DNA of 64,000 nt, taken from the NCBI RefSeq assembly GCF_051900415.1, contig NZ_JBHZGL010000003.1:62001-126000 (forward strand), written 5' to 3'. The notes under the pieces were generated by a model, which did not search any database, was not told the DNA's origin, and saw only the letters and a list, made by a program, of their open reading frames with translations. The stretch is from Frateuria_A sp051900415. Lineage in GTDB: Bacteria > Pseudomonadota > Gammaproteobacteria > Xanthomonadales > Rhodanobacteraceae. Of the stretch, positions 1 to 8,072 are shown in pieces. Within the stretch, counting starts at the first letter, position 1, and each line of letters starts with the position of its first letter. The translations under genes were made by a program, and so were the position numbers.

Positions 1-1
1 G

Positions 2-379
2 AAACGCCAGGAGCTGTTGGACAAGATCGAAACCAACCTGCGCGCCCACAACACCATCGAAGAAGAAATCTTCTATCCGGCGTTCAAGAAGGCCGGCGAT
101 GGCAAGGACGACGCGAAGATGTATTTCGAGGCGCTGGAAGAACACCGCGCCGCCGGCGACCTGGTGTTGCCGGACCTGCTCAAGACCGAGGTCGACAGCG
201 AAAAATTCTCCGGTCGCGCCAAGGTGCTCAAGGAGTTGTTCGAGCACCACGCCGATGAGGAGGAGAAGGAGATGTTCAAGCGCGCCAAGGCGCTGCTGAG
301 CAAGAAGACGCTGGAAGAGCTGGGCGAGCAGATGGCGCAGCGCAAGGTGGAGCTGAAGAAGCGCCAGGCAGCGGCCTGA
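2..379 (+). CDS. Hemerythrin domain protein (5' end outside window)
   Basis: The reading frame is open from the first bases of the window and ends in TGA, so the N-terminus lies upstream; 125 residues are visible. The visible part carries hemerythrin-type di-iron ligands: an H-x3-E pattern in AHNTIEEEIFYP, a further histidine in EEHRAAGD and the closing H-x4-E motif in FEHHADEEEKEMF. This is the four-helix-bundle hemerythrin/HHE fold, which binds oxygen or reactive species at a non-haem di-iron site. The C-terminus is lysine-rich and helical. It lies 16 bases before the isochorismatase-like gene on the same strand, so the two may be co-transcribed. Stress or oxygen sensing is a family-level inference; the substrate is unknown. 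Confidence 0.85.
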   Translation, partial: KRQELLDKIETNLRAHNTIEEEIFYPAFKKAGDGKDDAKMYFEALEEHRAAGDLVLPDLLKTEVDSEKFSGRAKVLKELFEHHADEEEKEMFKRAKALLSKKTLEELGEQMAQRKVELKKRQAAA

Positions 380-395
380 GGTGGCGTCGCACATC

Positions 396-1196
396 ATGGC
401 AAACACCGACCAGCACGAACACGAGGCCTCCTTCGACCCGCGGCACAGCGCGTTGCTGATCATCGACATGCTCAACGACCTTGAATTCGAGGGCGGCGAG
501 GCGTTGCTGGAGCAGGCCATGCCGGCCGCGACGACGATCGGGCATTTGCGCGACTGGTATCACGCGCACGGCCTGCCGGTGATCTACGCCAACGACAACT
601 TCGGGCGCTGGCACGCCGATTTCGCCAAGGTCATCGAGCACTGCCGTCGGGTCGGTTCCCGCGGCGCCCGGCTCAGCGACGGCCTGCTGCCGGGCGTGGA
701 AGACTATTTCATCCTCAAGCCGCGTCATTCGGCGTTCTATGAGACGCCGTTGTGCACGCTGCTGGAGAAACTCCAGATCAAGGCGCTGGCGCTGGTCGGC
801 ATTGCCGGTGACGACTGCGTGCTGCGCACCGCGATGGACGCGCAGATGCGCCAGTACCCGTTGTGGGTGCCGGCCGACGGCATCGCCTCGCAGACCACCC
901 TGCGCAACCAGCGTGCGCTGGCGTGCATGCAGGAAGTCGCCAAGGCCGACATCACCCGCATCGACGCGCGCCTGCCGGAATGGGACAACACTCAGCGGAG
1001 CCAGAAAATGAGCAGCCACGACCGCAAAGACTCGCAGCATCCCGATTGCAACAAGCCCCAGCGCCCGGAAACCGAGAACGAGCGGCAGGGCCGCAAGGCG
1101 CATGAGAGCGACCTCACCGACGAAGCCGTCGAGGAGACTTTCCCGGCGAGCGATCCGGTGTCGCCGTTCATTCCGGCGAAAACACCGGAGGATTGA
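396..1196 (+). CDS. Isochorismatase-like cysteine hydrolase with an acidic C-terminal extension
   Basis: This is a 266-residue protein. Residues 15-195 match the isochorismatase/nicotinamidase fold with a complete Asp-Lys-Cys triad: D24 in LLIIDMLNDL, K108 in ILKPRHSAFYET and C141 in GIAGDDCVLRTA. Such enzymes hydrolyse amides or enol ethers; the substrate here cannot be read from sequence. The ATG at 396 is preferred over an in-frame GTG at 381, which would add MASHI. Residues 205-266 form a hydrophilic tail ending in ETFPASDPVSPF, a motif I associate with small stand-alone stress-type proteins. An internal ATG at 1008, with GGAG seven bases upstream, begins exactly at this tail, so a separate 62-residue product is possible. 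It follows the hemerythrin gene closely. Confidence 0.85.
   Translation: MANTDQHEHEASFDPRHSALLIIDMLNDLEFEGGEALLEQAMPAATTIGHLRDWYHAHGLPVIYANDNFGRWHADFAKVIEHCRRVGSRGARLSDGLLPGVEDYFILKPRHSAFYETPLCTLLEKLQIKALALVGIAGDDCVLRTAMDAQMRQYPLWVPADGIASQTTLRNQRALACMQEVAKADITRIDARLPEWDNTQRSQKMSSHDRKDSQHPDCNKPQRPETENERQGRKAHESDLTDEAVEETFPASDPVSPFIPAKTPED
997..1010 (+). promoter_or_regulatory. Internal ribosome binding site and ATG inside the isochorismatase gene
   Basis: GGAG at 997-1000 is followed after seven bases by ATG at 1008, in the same frame as the surrounding gene. Initiation here would give a 62-residue hydrophilic protein starting MSSHDRKDS and ending at 1196. The spacing is ideal, but use of the site is inferred. 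Confidence 0.35.
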
Positions 1197-1250
1197 TTTT
1201 CGCGATGGTGAGAGCCGAGGCCGGGGCCTTGGATGGTTTCTCGCAAGACT

Positions 1251-1290
1251 TCCGCCCTTCGGGCACCTTCCCCCGCAAGCGGGGGAAGGA
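1251..1290. repeat. Dispersed repeat, family D (TTCCCCCGC...GCGGGGGAA hairpin)
   Basis: This copy has the CCGCCCTTCGGGCACC prefix followed by a perfect hairpin CCTTCCCCCGC/GCGGGGGAAGG. Similar copies occur near 32571, 32685, 49217, 60971 and 61141. It sits in the 1197-1428 gap between the isochorismatase gene and the convergent hutI, where nothing else is visible except a weaker related hairpin near 1318-1338. It could act as a bidirectional terminator. Confidence 0.7.
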
Positions 1291-1428
1291 TTCAGGCGGT
1301 CGCTTGCGTCATGCGCCATTCCCTGCAAGCGGAAAGGGGCTCGGGCTGCAGTCTGCATCAACGAGCCTTCCCCGAGGCACCGCGAAGGTGCCGACAGACC
1401 GATGGGGCGCTCGGAGCGCGGTCTCCGG

Positions 1429-2661
1429 TCAGGCTTGCGGCAAAGGTTCTCCGCCCGCCCAGACCGAACGCTGCAGATCGCCGCCGATCCAGTAGCAAAG
1501 CTCGGCGGGCATCCGTGCGTTCCACACCACCAGATCCGCGCGCTGGCCAACCGCAAGCGTGCCGCGATCCGCCAGTCCGAGGGCGCGCGCCGCGTTCAGG
1601 GTGATCCCGCGCAACGCTTCTTCGGGCGTCAGCCGGAACAGCGTGCATGCCATGTTCGCTGCCAGTCGCAGCGAAAGCAGCGGCGAGGTTCCCGGGTTGC
1701 AGTCGGTGGCGATCGCCATCGGCACGCCGTGCGCACGCAAGGCGTCGATCGGCGGGAGACGGGTTTCGCGTAACGCGTAGAACGCGCCGGGCAACAGCAC
1801 TGCTACGGTGCCTGCGGTGGCCATCGCGCGGATGCCCGATTCGCTCAGATGCTCCAGGTGGTCGGCGGACAACCCGCGGTGCTCGGCGACGAGCGCCGCG
1901 CCGTCGAGATCGGACAGCTGCTCGGCATGCAATTTCACCGGGAGGCCAAGCGCGCGGGCGCGCTCGAACACGCGTGCGGTCTCCTCGCGGCTGAAGCCGA
2001 TGCCTTCGCAGAACGCGTCCACCGCGTCGACCAGGCCTTCGGCGGTCAGCGCCGGCAGCATCACGTCGCACACCAGGGTCACGTAATCGGCACGCCGCTC
2101 GCGGTACTCCGGCGGCAGGGCATGCAGGCCGAGGAAACTGGTACGCACGCCGATGCCCAGCGCTCCGCCGATGCGCCGCGCCACGCGCAACATGCGGCGT
2201 TCGGTGTCGAGGTCGAGCCCGTAGCCCGATTTGATCTCCAGCGTGGTCACACCATCGCGAAGCAGCGCGCGCGCGCGCGGAAGGCTCTGCCGAAGGAGTT
2301 CGTCACCGTCCGCGGCGCGCGTGGCGCCGACGGTCGAAGCGATGCCCCCGCCGGCGCGCGCGATCTCCTCGTAGCTCGCGCCGTTCAGGCGCATGTCGAA
2401 CTCGTGCGCGCGATCGCCGCCGAATACCAGGTGCGTGTGGCAATCGACCAGGCCTGGCGTCACCAGCGCACCGTCGAGGTTTTCGACGGTATCGGCCAGG
2501 GCGTCGGCCGCGCCCGGAAGCTCTGCCACGGGGCCGACCCATGCGATGGTTCCATCCTTGATCGCCAGCGCACCGCGCTCGATCAATCCGAACGGCCGCT
2601 CCCCGGTGAACGTGGCCAGCGTTGCGCCGATCAACAGATGGTCCCAACGCGGCTTGGTCAT
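1429..2661 (-). CDS. hutI: Imidazolonepropionase
   Basis: This 410-residue protein has the usual length for HutI, which hydrolyses 4-imidazolone-5-propionate to N-formimino-L-glutamate in cytosolic histidine degradation. Amidohydrolase features are in order: the metal-binding HTH at residues 75-77 in PGLVDCHTHLVFGGDRA, the family signature EIKSGYGLD at 142-150, the metal histidine in VKLHAEQLSD (242-251), SADHLEH (265-271) and the metal aspartate in ATDCNPGTSP (318-327). It lies downstream of the GNAT-nitrilase gene on the same strand, but a hairpin at 2751-2774 separates them. hutF lies on the other strand, 1.8 kb away; hutU, hutH and hutG are not in the window. Confidence 0.97.
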   Translation of the reverse strand: MTKPRWDHLLIGATLATFTGERPFGLIERGALAIKDGTIAWVGPVAELPGAADALADTVENLDGALVTPGLVDCHTHLVFGGDRAHEFDMRLNGASYEEIARAGGGIASTVGATRAADGDELLRQSLPRARALLRDGVTTLEIKSGYGLDLDTERRMLRVARRIGGALGIGVRTSFLGLHALPPEYRERRADYVTLVCDVMLPALTAEGLVDAVDAFCEGIGFSREETARVFERARALGLPVKLHAEQLSDLDGAALVAEHRGLSADHLEHLSESGIRAMATAGTVAVLLPGAFYALRETRLPPIDALRAHGVPMAIATDCNPGTSPLLSLRLAANMACTLFRLTPEEALRGITLNAARALGLADRGTLAVGQRADLVVWNARMPAELCYWIGGDLQRSVWAGGEPLPQA

Positions 2662-2750
2662 GGCGTTTCCCGGCGAAGCTTGCGGAGAGGGTTGGAGGCG
2701 GGCATCGCGCGATTATCGCAAACAGGCGCCGCCGCCGTGGACCTCAAGAA

Positions 2751-2774
2751 GGGCCCCACCCGCAAGCGGGGCCC
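2751..2774 (-). terminator. Hairpin terminator after the GNAT-nitrilase gene
   Basis: GGGCCCC at 2751-2757 pairs with GGGGCCC at 2768-2774. On the minus strand the stem is followed by TTCTT. It lies just downstream of the GNAT-nitrilase stop and upstream of hutI, so it probably separates the two transcripts. Confidence 0.6.
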
Positions 2775-2783
2775 TGTAACGCC

Positions 2784-4349
2784 TTACAACGGCTGCGGGC
2801 GCCAGCGCATTTCGTACAGGTCGAAGCGCCGGTCCTTGAGGTTGGTCACCGCACCGGCGTTGCGCGCGCGGGCGAGGCTTTCCAGGCGCAGGTCGGCGAA
2901 CAGCACCGTCTCGATATTCGGCGTCGAATCGGCGGCCACGCCATCGCGCGCGAAGGGGAAGTCGCTGGGGGTGAGGATGCAGCTCTGGCCGTACTGGATG
3001 TCGAAGTTGTTGACGCCCGGCAGGTTGCCGACGTTGCCCGACAGCACCACGTAGCACTGGTTTTCGATCGCCCGTGCCTGCGAGCAGTAGCGCACCCGCA
3101 GGTAGCCTTCGCGCACGTCGGTGCAGAAGGGCACGAACAGGATCAGCGCGCCCTGGTCGGCCAGGTGCCTGGCCACCTCGGGAAACTCGGAGTCGTAGCA
3201 GATCATCACGCCGATCGGGCCGCAGTCGGTCTGGATCGTGGCTGCGCTCTCGCCACCGGTGATGTTCCACACGTTGCGCTCGCTGGGCGTGGGATGCAGC
3301 TTCTCGCGTTCGTGCAGCGAGCCGTCGCGCAGGCACACGTAGCAGACGTTGTGGATGTCGCCGTTGGGTTGTTCGGTCGGGTGCGAGCCAGCGATGATAT
3401 TGATGTTGTAGCGCACCGCCAGGCGGCTGAAGAGCTCCTTCACCTGCGGCGTGTGCTGGCTGAGCTTGCGGATCGCCTCGACCGGCGACAATTCCTCGTT
3501 CTCGATCGACAGCAGCTGCAGCGTGATCAGCTCGGGGAAGGTCACGAAATCAGCGTTGTAGTCGGCGGCGATGTCGGTGAAGTACTCCACCTGTGTCGCG
3601 AACTCGTCGAACGAGCGGATGCGCCGCTGGAAGTACTGCACCGAGGCCACGCGCACCGAATCGGGCAAGTGCTTCGGGGACGGAATCGAGGGAATGTCCG
3701 GATGGTCGAGCAGGCTGGGGTTGCGCCATGCCAGATGCACCGCCCAGCCCAGCGACTCGTGGTCCGACGGCACGTAGGCGCGCAGCAGTCCGATCACCTC
3801 GAAGCCGTTGGCGAGCTGGAAGCTAAGCGTGGCGTCGCGCCGTTCACCGGCGACCACCGCCTGTACGTACGCCTCGGCACTGCCGTAGCGGCCGATGGTC
3901 TTGGCCAGGCCGGGAATGCGCCCGCCGAATACGATGCCGCGCAGCTTCAGGTCGACGCACAGTCGCTTGCGTGCGTGGTAGAGCCGCTGGCCGATGCGCA
4001 TGCCGCGGTAATCCGGGTGCACCACTACTTCCATGCCATACAGCCAATCGCCGTCGGCCTTGTGCCGCGAGCCCATGCCGCCGCCGGTGATCTGCGCCCA
4101 GGTATGCGGCTTGAGCGCGGTCGCCTCGTCGATGCGGAACGTCGCGCAGTAACCGACCACCTTGCCGGCGTACTCGACGACGAACTGGCCCTCGGGAAAA
4201 TGCGTCTGCTGGGAGCGCAGCATCTCCGCCGAATGGCCCCATTCGGGCGAGTAGACGCGGCCGGTGAGGTCCACGAGCGCCGGCACATCATCGGGACGGG
4301 CCTGGCGCAGCAGCAGTTTGGCGGTTTGCTCGGGCGTCTTCTTGGGCAT
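2784..4349 (-). CDS. GNAT acetyltransferase fused to a nitrilase-superfamily amidohydrolase
   Basis: This is a two-domain protein of 521 residues. Residues 10-200 form a GNAT acetyltransferase with the acetyl-CoA loop VHPDYRGMRIGQRLYH near 110-125. Residues 230-515 form a carbon-nitrogen hydrolase with a full catalytic triad: E273 in FPELIT, K350 in REKLHPT and C384 in VMICYDSEFP. The ATG at 4349 begins MPKKTPEQ; the frame stays open upstream to 4451 but would run into the promoter region shared with hutF. Fused GNAT-nitrilase proteins are a known architecture without a settled substrate. Its place between hutI and hutF suggests a link to amide-bearing intermediates of histidine degradation, but that is inference only. 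Confidence 0.92.
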   Translation of the reverse strand: MPKKTPEQTAKLLLRQARPDDVPALVDLTGRVYSPEWGHSAEMLRSQQTHFPEGQFVVEYAGKVVGYCATFRIDEATALKPHTWAQITGGGMGSRHKADGDWLYGMEVVVHPDYRGMRIGQRLYHARKRLCVDLKLRGIVFGGRIPGLAKTIGRYGSAEAYVQAVVAGERRDATLSFQLANGFEVIGLLRAYVPSDHESLGWAVHLAWRNPSLLDHPDIPSIPSPKHLPDSVRVASVQYFQRRIRSFDEFATQVEYFTDIAADYNADFVTFPELITLQLLSIENEELSPVEAIRKLSQHTPQVKELFSRLAVRYNINIIAGSHPTEQPNGDIHNVCYVCLRDGSLHEREKLHPTPSERNVWNITGGESAATIQTDCGPIGVMICYDSEFPEVARHLADQGALILFVPFCTDVREGYLRVRYCSQARAIENQCYVVLSGNVGNLPGVNNFDIQYGQSCILTPSDFPFARDGVAADSTPNIETVLFADLRLESLARARNAGAVTNLKDRRFDLYEMRWRPQPL

Positions 4350-4441
4350 GCGGCCAGTATCCGAAAGGGTGTGTGGTGGAACCGTTGCCGGGGCGGTCGT
4401 CCGTCGGGCGCTACACTTGGCCGTCTGCCCCGGAGAGCCCC

Positions 4442-5821
4442 ATGACCTCATCCAACCGCCCCCGTCGATGCCATGCCGGTTACCTGTGGCAGGGCGACGG
4501 CTGGACCCGCGACGGCATTTTCGGCATCGGCGCCGACGGCATGTTGCAGGCGGTGGAGGATGGCCCTGCCGAAACGTTGGGGACCTGGGTGCTGCCCGGC
4601 ATGCCGAACCTGCATTCGCACGCCTTCCAGCGCGCGATGGCCGGCCTGGCCGAGCGGCGGGGCAGGGCGGATGACAGCTTCTGGAGCTGGCGCGAAACGA
4701 TGTACGCCTTCGCCGCCTCGGTCGGTCCGGACGACCTGAAGGCGATTGCCGCGCAGCTCTACGTGGAGATGCTCAAGGCCGGCTACACCCAGGTCTGCGA
4801 GTTCCACTACCTGCACCACCGTCCCGATGGCACGCCCTACGCACCGCCCGAGGCGATGTCGCTGGCGCTGGTCGAGGCGGCGCGCGAGGCCGGCATCGCA
4901 TTGACCCTGCTGCCGGTGCTGTACATGCGTGGCGGTTTCGACGGGCGCCCGCTGGGCGTGCGGCAGCGCCGCTTCGGCCACGAGGTCGAGGCCTACCTGC
5001 GCCTGCTCGAAACCTTGAGCGCGCAACAGGGCGCAGATCTGAAGGTGGGCATCGCGCTGCACTCGCTGCGCGCGGTACCGGAAGATGCGCTGCAGGCCGT
5101 GCTCGCCAGCGGCCTGGCGCAGTCCACGCCGATCCACATCCACATCGCCGAGCAGATCGGCGAAGTGCAGGACTGCCTGGCGATCCGCGGCGCGCGCCCG
5201 GTCGAATGGCTGCTCGACCACGCCCAGATCGACGCGCGCTGGTGCCTGGTGCATGCCACGCACCTGAACGATTCGGAGACCGCGCGCCTGGCGCGCAGCG
5301 GGGCGGTCGCCGGCCTGTGCCCGACCACCGAGGCCAACCTGGGCGACGGCCTGTTCCCGCTGGCCGATTACATGGACGCGGGCGGCAGGCTCGGCATCGG
5401 GTCGGACTCGCACATTTCGGTTTCGCCAGTGGAGGAATTGCGTTGGCTGGAATACGGCCAGCGCCTGGCTACGCGCCACCGCAACATCGCCGCGCGCCAC
5501 GAAGGCGCGAGCGTTGGCCAGACGCTGTGGCGCGCCGCGCTGAAAGGTGGCGCGCAGGCCTCGGGGCTCGCGATCGGGGCGTTGCAGCCGGATCATCGCG
5601 CGGATTTGCTGGTGCTCGACGACGGCTCGCCGCTGCTGGCCGCGCGCGAGGAACCTGCGCTGCTGGACAGCTTCATCTTCGCCGGCAACACGCCACTGGT
5701 AAGGCACGTGATGAGCGGCGGGCGTTGGGTAGTGCGGGATTTCCAGCACCACGACGAGGCGCGTATCGCGCAGCGTTATCGTGAGACAGTACAGCGGCTC
5801 AGGCAAATCTCGCCGGGCTGA
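4442..5821 (+). CDS. hutF: Formimidoylglutamate deiminase
   Basis: This 459-residue amidohydrolase matches HutF, which deaminates N-formimino-L-glutamate to N-formyl-L-glutamate and ammonia, the two-step branch of histidine degradation used by pseudomonads and xanthomonads. Visible features are LPGMPNLHSHAFQRAMAG near residues 51-68 with metal ligands H58 and H60, a later HIHIAEQ segment with the third metal histidine, LVHATHL and GSDSHIS with the metal aspartate. The ATG at 4442 follows GGAGAG; a longer in-frame extension from 4373 would overlap the divergent promoter region. Having HutF implies that an N-formylglutamate amidohydrolase (HutG) is encoded elsewhere in the genome. Confidence 0.95.
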   Translation: MTSSNRPRRCHAGYLWQGDGWTRDGIFGIGADGMLQAVEDGPAETLGTWVLPGMPNLHSHAFQRAMAGLAERRGRADDSFWSWRETMYAFAASVGPDDLKAIAAQLYVEMLKAGYTQVCEFHYLHHRPDGTPYAPPEAMSLALVEAAREAGIALTLLPVLYMRGGFDGRPLGVRQRRFGHEVEAYLRLLETLSAQQGADLKVGIALHSLRAVPEDALQAVLASGLAQSTPIHIHIAEQIGEVQDCLAIRGARPVEWLLDHAQIDARWCLVHATHLNDSETARLARSGAVAGLCPTTEANLGDGLFPLADYMDAGGRLGIGSDSHISVSPVEELRWLEYGQRLATRHRNIAARHEGASVGQTLWRAALKGGAQASGLAIGALQPDHRADLLVLDDGSPLLAAREEPALLDSFIFAGNTPLVRHVMSGGRWVVRDFQHHDEARIAQRYRETVQRLRQISPG

Positions 5822-5883
5822 GCGCAGCGACAGGCGGGGAAGGGGGCGCCTCGCACCTCGGCGTTCGCTGAGCGGTGGCAGCG

Positions 5884-6495
5884 TTACAGGAAGCGGAAGC
5901 CTGCCAGCGCATCGTGCAGGTGTTGCCTGGCGTCATCCTGTCGGAAAGGCGGCGAGGCTGGCGGGTCATAGACCTCCGGCCGCGTGCCGGCAACCAGCAG
6001 GTCGATCGCGTAGCAACGACCATCGTGGACGGCCCGATGGGCCTCCACGTCGAGGTAGTGGCTCATCGCCGCGTCGGCGGTATGGAAGCGGGTGAATGGA
6101 ACGCCGGCGAGGGTGACGTGCGAGACCCGTGCAGGCACGCCGCTGGTCGGTACGTCCAGGCAATGCATGCGGGCCGCCGCATCGTCGCCGACACCGATGC
6201 GCAGTTCCGCCGCCGTGACGGCGTTGGAGCCGTCCAGCACCAATGCCAGGACCGGTTTGCCGTGGGCATCTTCTCCTGCGAACGATTTCCACGCGGTGCT
6301 GCCCAGGTAACTGCGCCGGAAATGGTGGCGCACGTACATGCCGGGCGGTACCGCGATCGCAAAGCCGTGCGCGGAGTCGACGATTTCGGGCGCGGGTTGG
6401 TGGGCCGTGGAGGTCGGCGTCTGCGCGGTGCACGAGGCCAACCACGTCAGCAACAGCAGCAGTAGCCAGGTCGGCCTGGGCGTACCCGATGCCAT
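5884..6495 (-). CDS. Hypothetical lipoprotein
   Basis: This is a 203-residue protein that I do not recognise. The start at 6495 gives an N-terminus MASGTPRPTW followed by a run of leucines and the lipobox LASC, with the lipidated cysteine at residue 22. The mature part is soluble, about 180 residues, with a segment beginning IVDSAHGFAIAVPPG. Several short blocks such as GVPFTRFHTADAAMSHYLDVE suggest a compact beta-rich domain, but no catalytic motif stands out. It is convergent with hutF and divergent from the MFS gene. The membrane location is inferred from the lipobox. Confidence 0.75.
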   Translation of the reverse strand: MASGTPRPTWLLLLLLTWLASCTAQTPTSTAHQPAPEIVDSAHGFAIAVPPGMYVRHHFRRSYLGSTAWKSFAGEDAHGKPVLALVLDGSNAVTAAELRIGVGDDAAARMHCLDVPTSGVPARVSHVTLAGVPFTRFHTADAAMSHYLDVEAHRAVHDGRCYAIDLLVAGTRPEVYDPPASPPFRQDDARQHLHDALAGFRFL

Positions 6496-6769
6496 GCACC
6501 TGGCTCGCTCTGCCCTTTGGGCAAAGGAGGAGGGTGAGGGGCGGGGCTCGCGGCGATCCATCATGGGTACGCGGGTGGTTGTGGGCTGGGGGCCAGCGTG
6601 CCACACAAGGGCTAAAGCCGATGTTGCATGGCTTCGCGCGAGCCCCGGCCGCTCATCCCGATCCTCTCCCCGGAGGAGCGGGGGAGTTCGCTTTCGCTCC
6701 GCATTCCAGCCCGGCCGTGGACGATCGAGGAAGCCGGGTGGCTTTGCGGCCATTCCGCAGAGGAGGACA
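6496..6769. other. Divergent intergenic region upstream of the MFS gene
   Basis: This gap separates the lipoprotein start (minus strand) from the leader ORF and MFS gene. It holds a GGGCAAAGGAGGA stretch near 6518 and an imperfect CCTCTCCCC/GGGGGAG hairpin near 6662-6687 that resembles the hairpin at 20122-20148. No other coding region or RNA is evident. Confidence 0.5.
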
Positions 6770-6817
6770 ATGGCGCTCCCCACCCGCCACGGCCCGCCAA
6801 GGGCAGCCGATGAATGA
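6770..6817 (+). CDS. Possible 15-codon leader peptide before the MFS gene
   Basis: ATG at 6770 is preceded by the Shine-Dalgarno sequence AGGAGGA at 6761-6767, the best ribosome site in the neighbourhood. It opens a 15-codon frame, MALPTRHGPPRAADE, that stops with TGA at 6815-6817. The stop overlaps the first codons of the MFS gene, whose ATG is at 6810, in another frame. This suggests translational coupling or a regulatory leader. The peptide contains Arg, His and Pro-Pro codons but no single-residue run typical of attenuators. It may instead be chance. Confidence 0.35.
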   Translation: MALPTRHGPPRAADE

Positions 6818-8072
6818 CCACCCCGTGCCGGTCGCCGGCACCGCCGACGGATCGCTGATCCGACACGGCACTCCGCTGTTTCGCCAGGCCAACCTGGCCC
6901 TCTTCGCCGCCGGCATCGCGACCTTTGGACTGCTGTATTGCGTGCAGCCGCTGATGCCCGAATTCAGCAACGACTACGGCGTCAGCGCCGCAACCAGCGC
7001 GCTGTCCCTCTCGTTGACCACCGGCGTGCTGGCCTTTGCCATGCTGTTTGCCGGTGCGGTGTCTGACGCCTACGGGCGCAAGTCGGTCATGACCGTATCG
7101 CTGATCGCTTCGGCCCTGCTGGTGCTGCTCACCGCGATCGTGCCCGGCTGGACCGGTCTGCTGGTCCTGCGCACCCTGCTTGGCATCTCCTTGAGCGGCC
7201 TGCCTGCGGTAGCGATGACCTGGCTGAGCGAGGAGATGCACCCCGACTCGATCGGCCTGGGCATGGGCCTCTATATCAGCGGCAACGCCATCGGCGGCAT
7301 GGGCGGGCGCCTGGTGACCGGCGTGCTGGCGGACTTCTTCGACTGGCGTGTGGGCGTCATGGTGGTGGCCGGCATCGGTCTGGCCTCCGGCCTGATGTTC
7401 TGGCGTCTGCTGCCGCCTTCGCACCACTTCGAGCGCCAGCCACTGCGCCCGCGCACGTTGGTGGCCCGCTTCGCCGGAGTGTTCCGCGACGCCGGCCTGC
7501 CGTGGATGTTTGTCGAGGGTTTCCTGCTGCTGGGCGCCTTCGTCACCGTCTACAACTACATCGGCTACCGGCTGCTCGCGCCGCCGTACAGCTTGAGCCA
7601 GGCGGTGGTCGGGCTGATCTTCAGCGTGTACCTGATCGGCACCTTCAGCTCGGCCTGGATGGGCCACCTGGCTGGCAGGCTCGGACGGCGGCGCGTGTTG
7701 TGGACGACCTTCGCGCTGATGCTGGCGGGCGTGGGGATGACCGTGTTCCGGCCGTTGGTGCTGGTGATCGCTGGCGTGGTGGCGGTGACGTTCGGCTTCT
7801 TCGGTGGGCACTCGATCGTGAGCAGCTGGGTCGGCCGGCGCGCCGGCAACGCCAAGGCGCAGGCGTCGTCGCTGTACCTGTTCGCGTACTACATGGGCTC
7901 CAGCCTGGCAGGCGCGGGCGGCGGCCTGTTCTACACGGCGCACGGCTGGAACGGCGTGGCCGCGTTCATCGGCGCGATGGTGCTGGCCGGGCTGCTGATC
8001 GCCTGGCGGCTGTACTTCCTGCGGCCGCTGCCCGGGCCGCCATCGCCGGGGACGGAGCCACCGTTGCCATGA
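6810..8072 (+). CDS. MFS transporter, YnfM/AraJ-like efflux family
   Basis: This 420-residue inner-membrane protein has about twelve hydrophobic segments. The N-terminal part FGLLYCVQPLMPEF (residues 39-52) and the motif A loop GAVSDAYGRK (82-91) are typical of the YnfM-like branch of drug and sugar exporters. The cargo cannot be told from sequence. The start MNDHPVPV is chosen because the first membrane segment begins near residue 25; the frame is open much farther upstream but that part is not protein-like. AAGGG lies about seven bases before the ATG. Its stop overlaps the start of the VOC gene by four bases (ATGA), so the two are translationally coupled. Confidence 0.9.
   Translation: MNDHPVPVAGTADGSLIRHGTPLFRQANLALFAAGIATFGLLYCVQPLMPEFSNDYGVSAATSALSLSLTTGVLAFAMLFAGAVSDAYGRKSVMTVSLIASALLVLLTAIVPGWTGLLVLRTLLGISLSGLPAVAMTWLSEEMHPDSIGLGMGLYISGNAIGGMGGRLVTGVLADFFDWRVGVMVVAGIGLASGLMFWRLLPPSHHFERQPLRPRTLVARFAGVFRDAGLPWMFVEGFLLLGAFVTVYNYIGYRLLAPPYSLSQAVVGLIFSVYLIGTFSSAWMGHLAGRLGRRRVLWTTFALMLAGVGMTVFRPLVLVIAGVVAVTFGFFGGHSIVSSWVGRRAGNAKAQASSLYLFAYYMGSSLAGAGGGLFYTAHGWNGVAAFIGAMVLAGLLIAWRLYFLRPLPGPPSPGTEPPLP

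Noticed and set aside
2622..4445. A 607-codon open frame opposite the GNAT-nitrilase gene
   Set aside because: The opposite strand has both full catalytic motifs, so this is a shadow.
6243..6809. N-terminal extension of the MFS gene by 189 codons
   Set aside because: The extension is Arg/Ala-rich and covers a divergent lipoprotein; the transporter fold starts near 6880.
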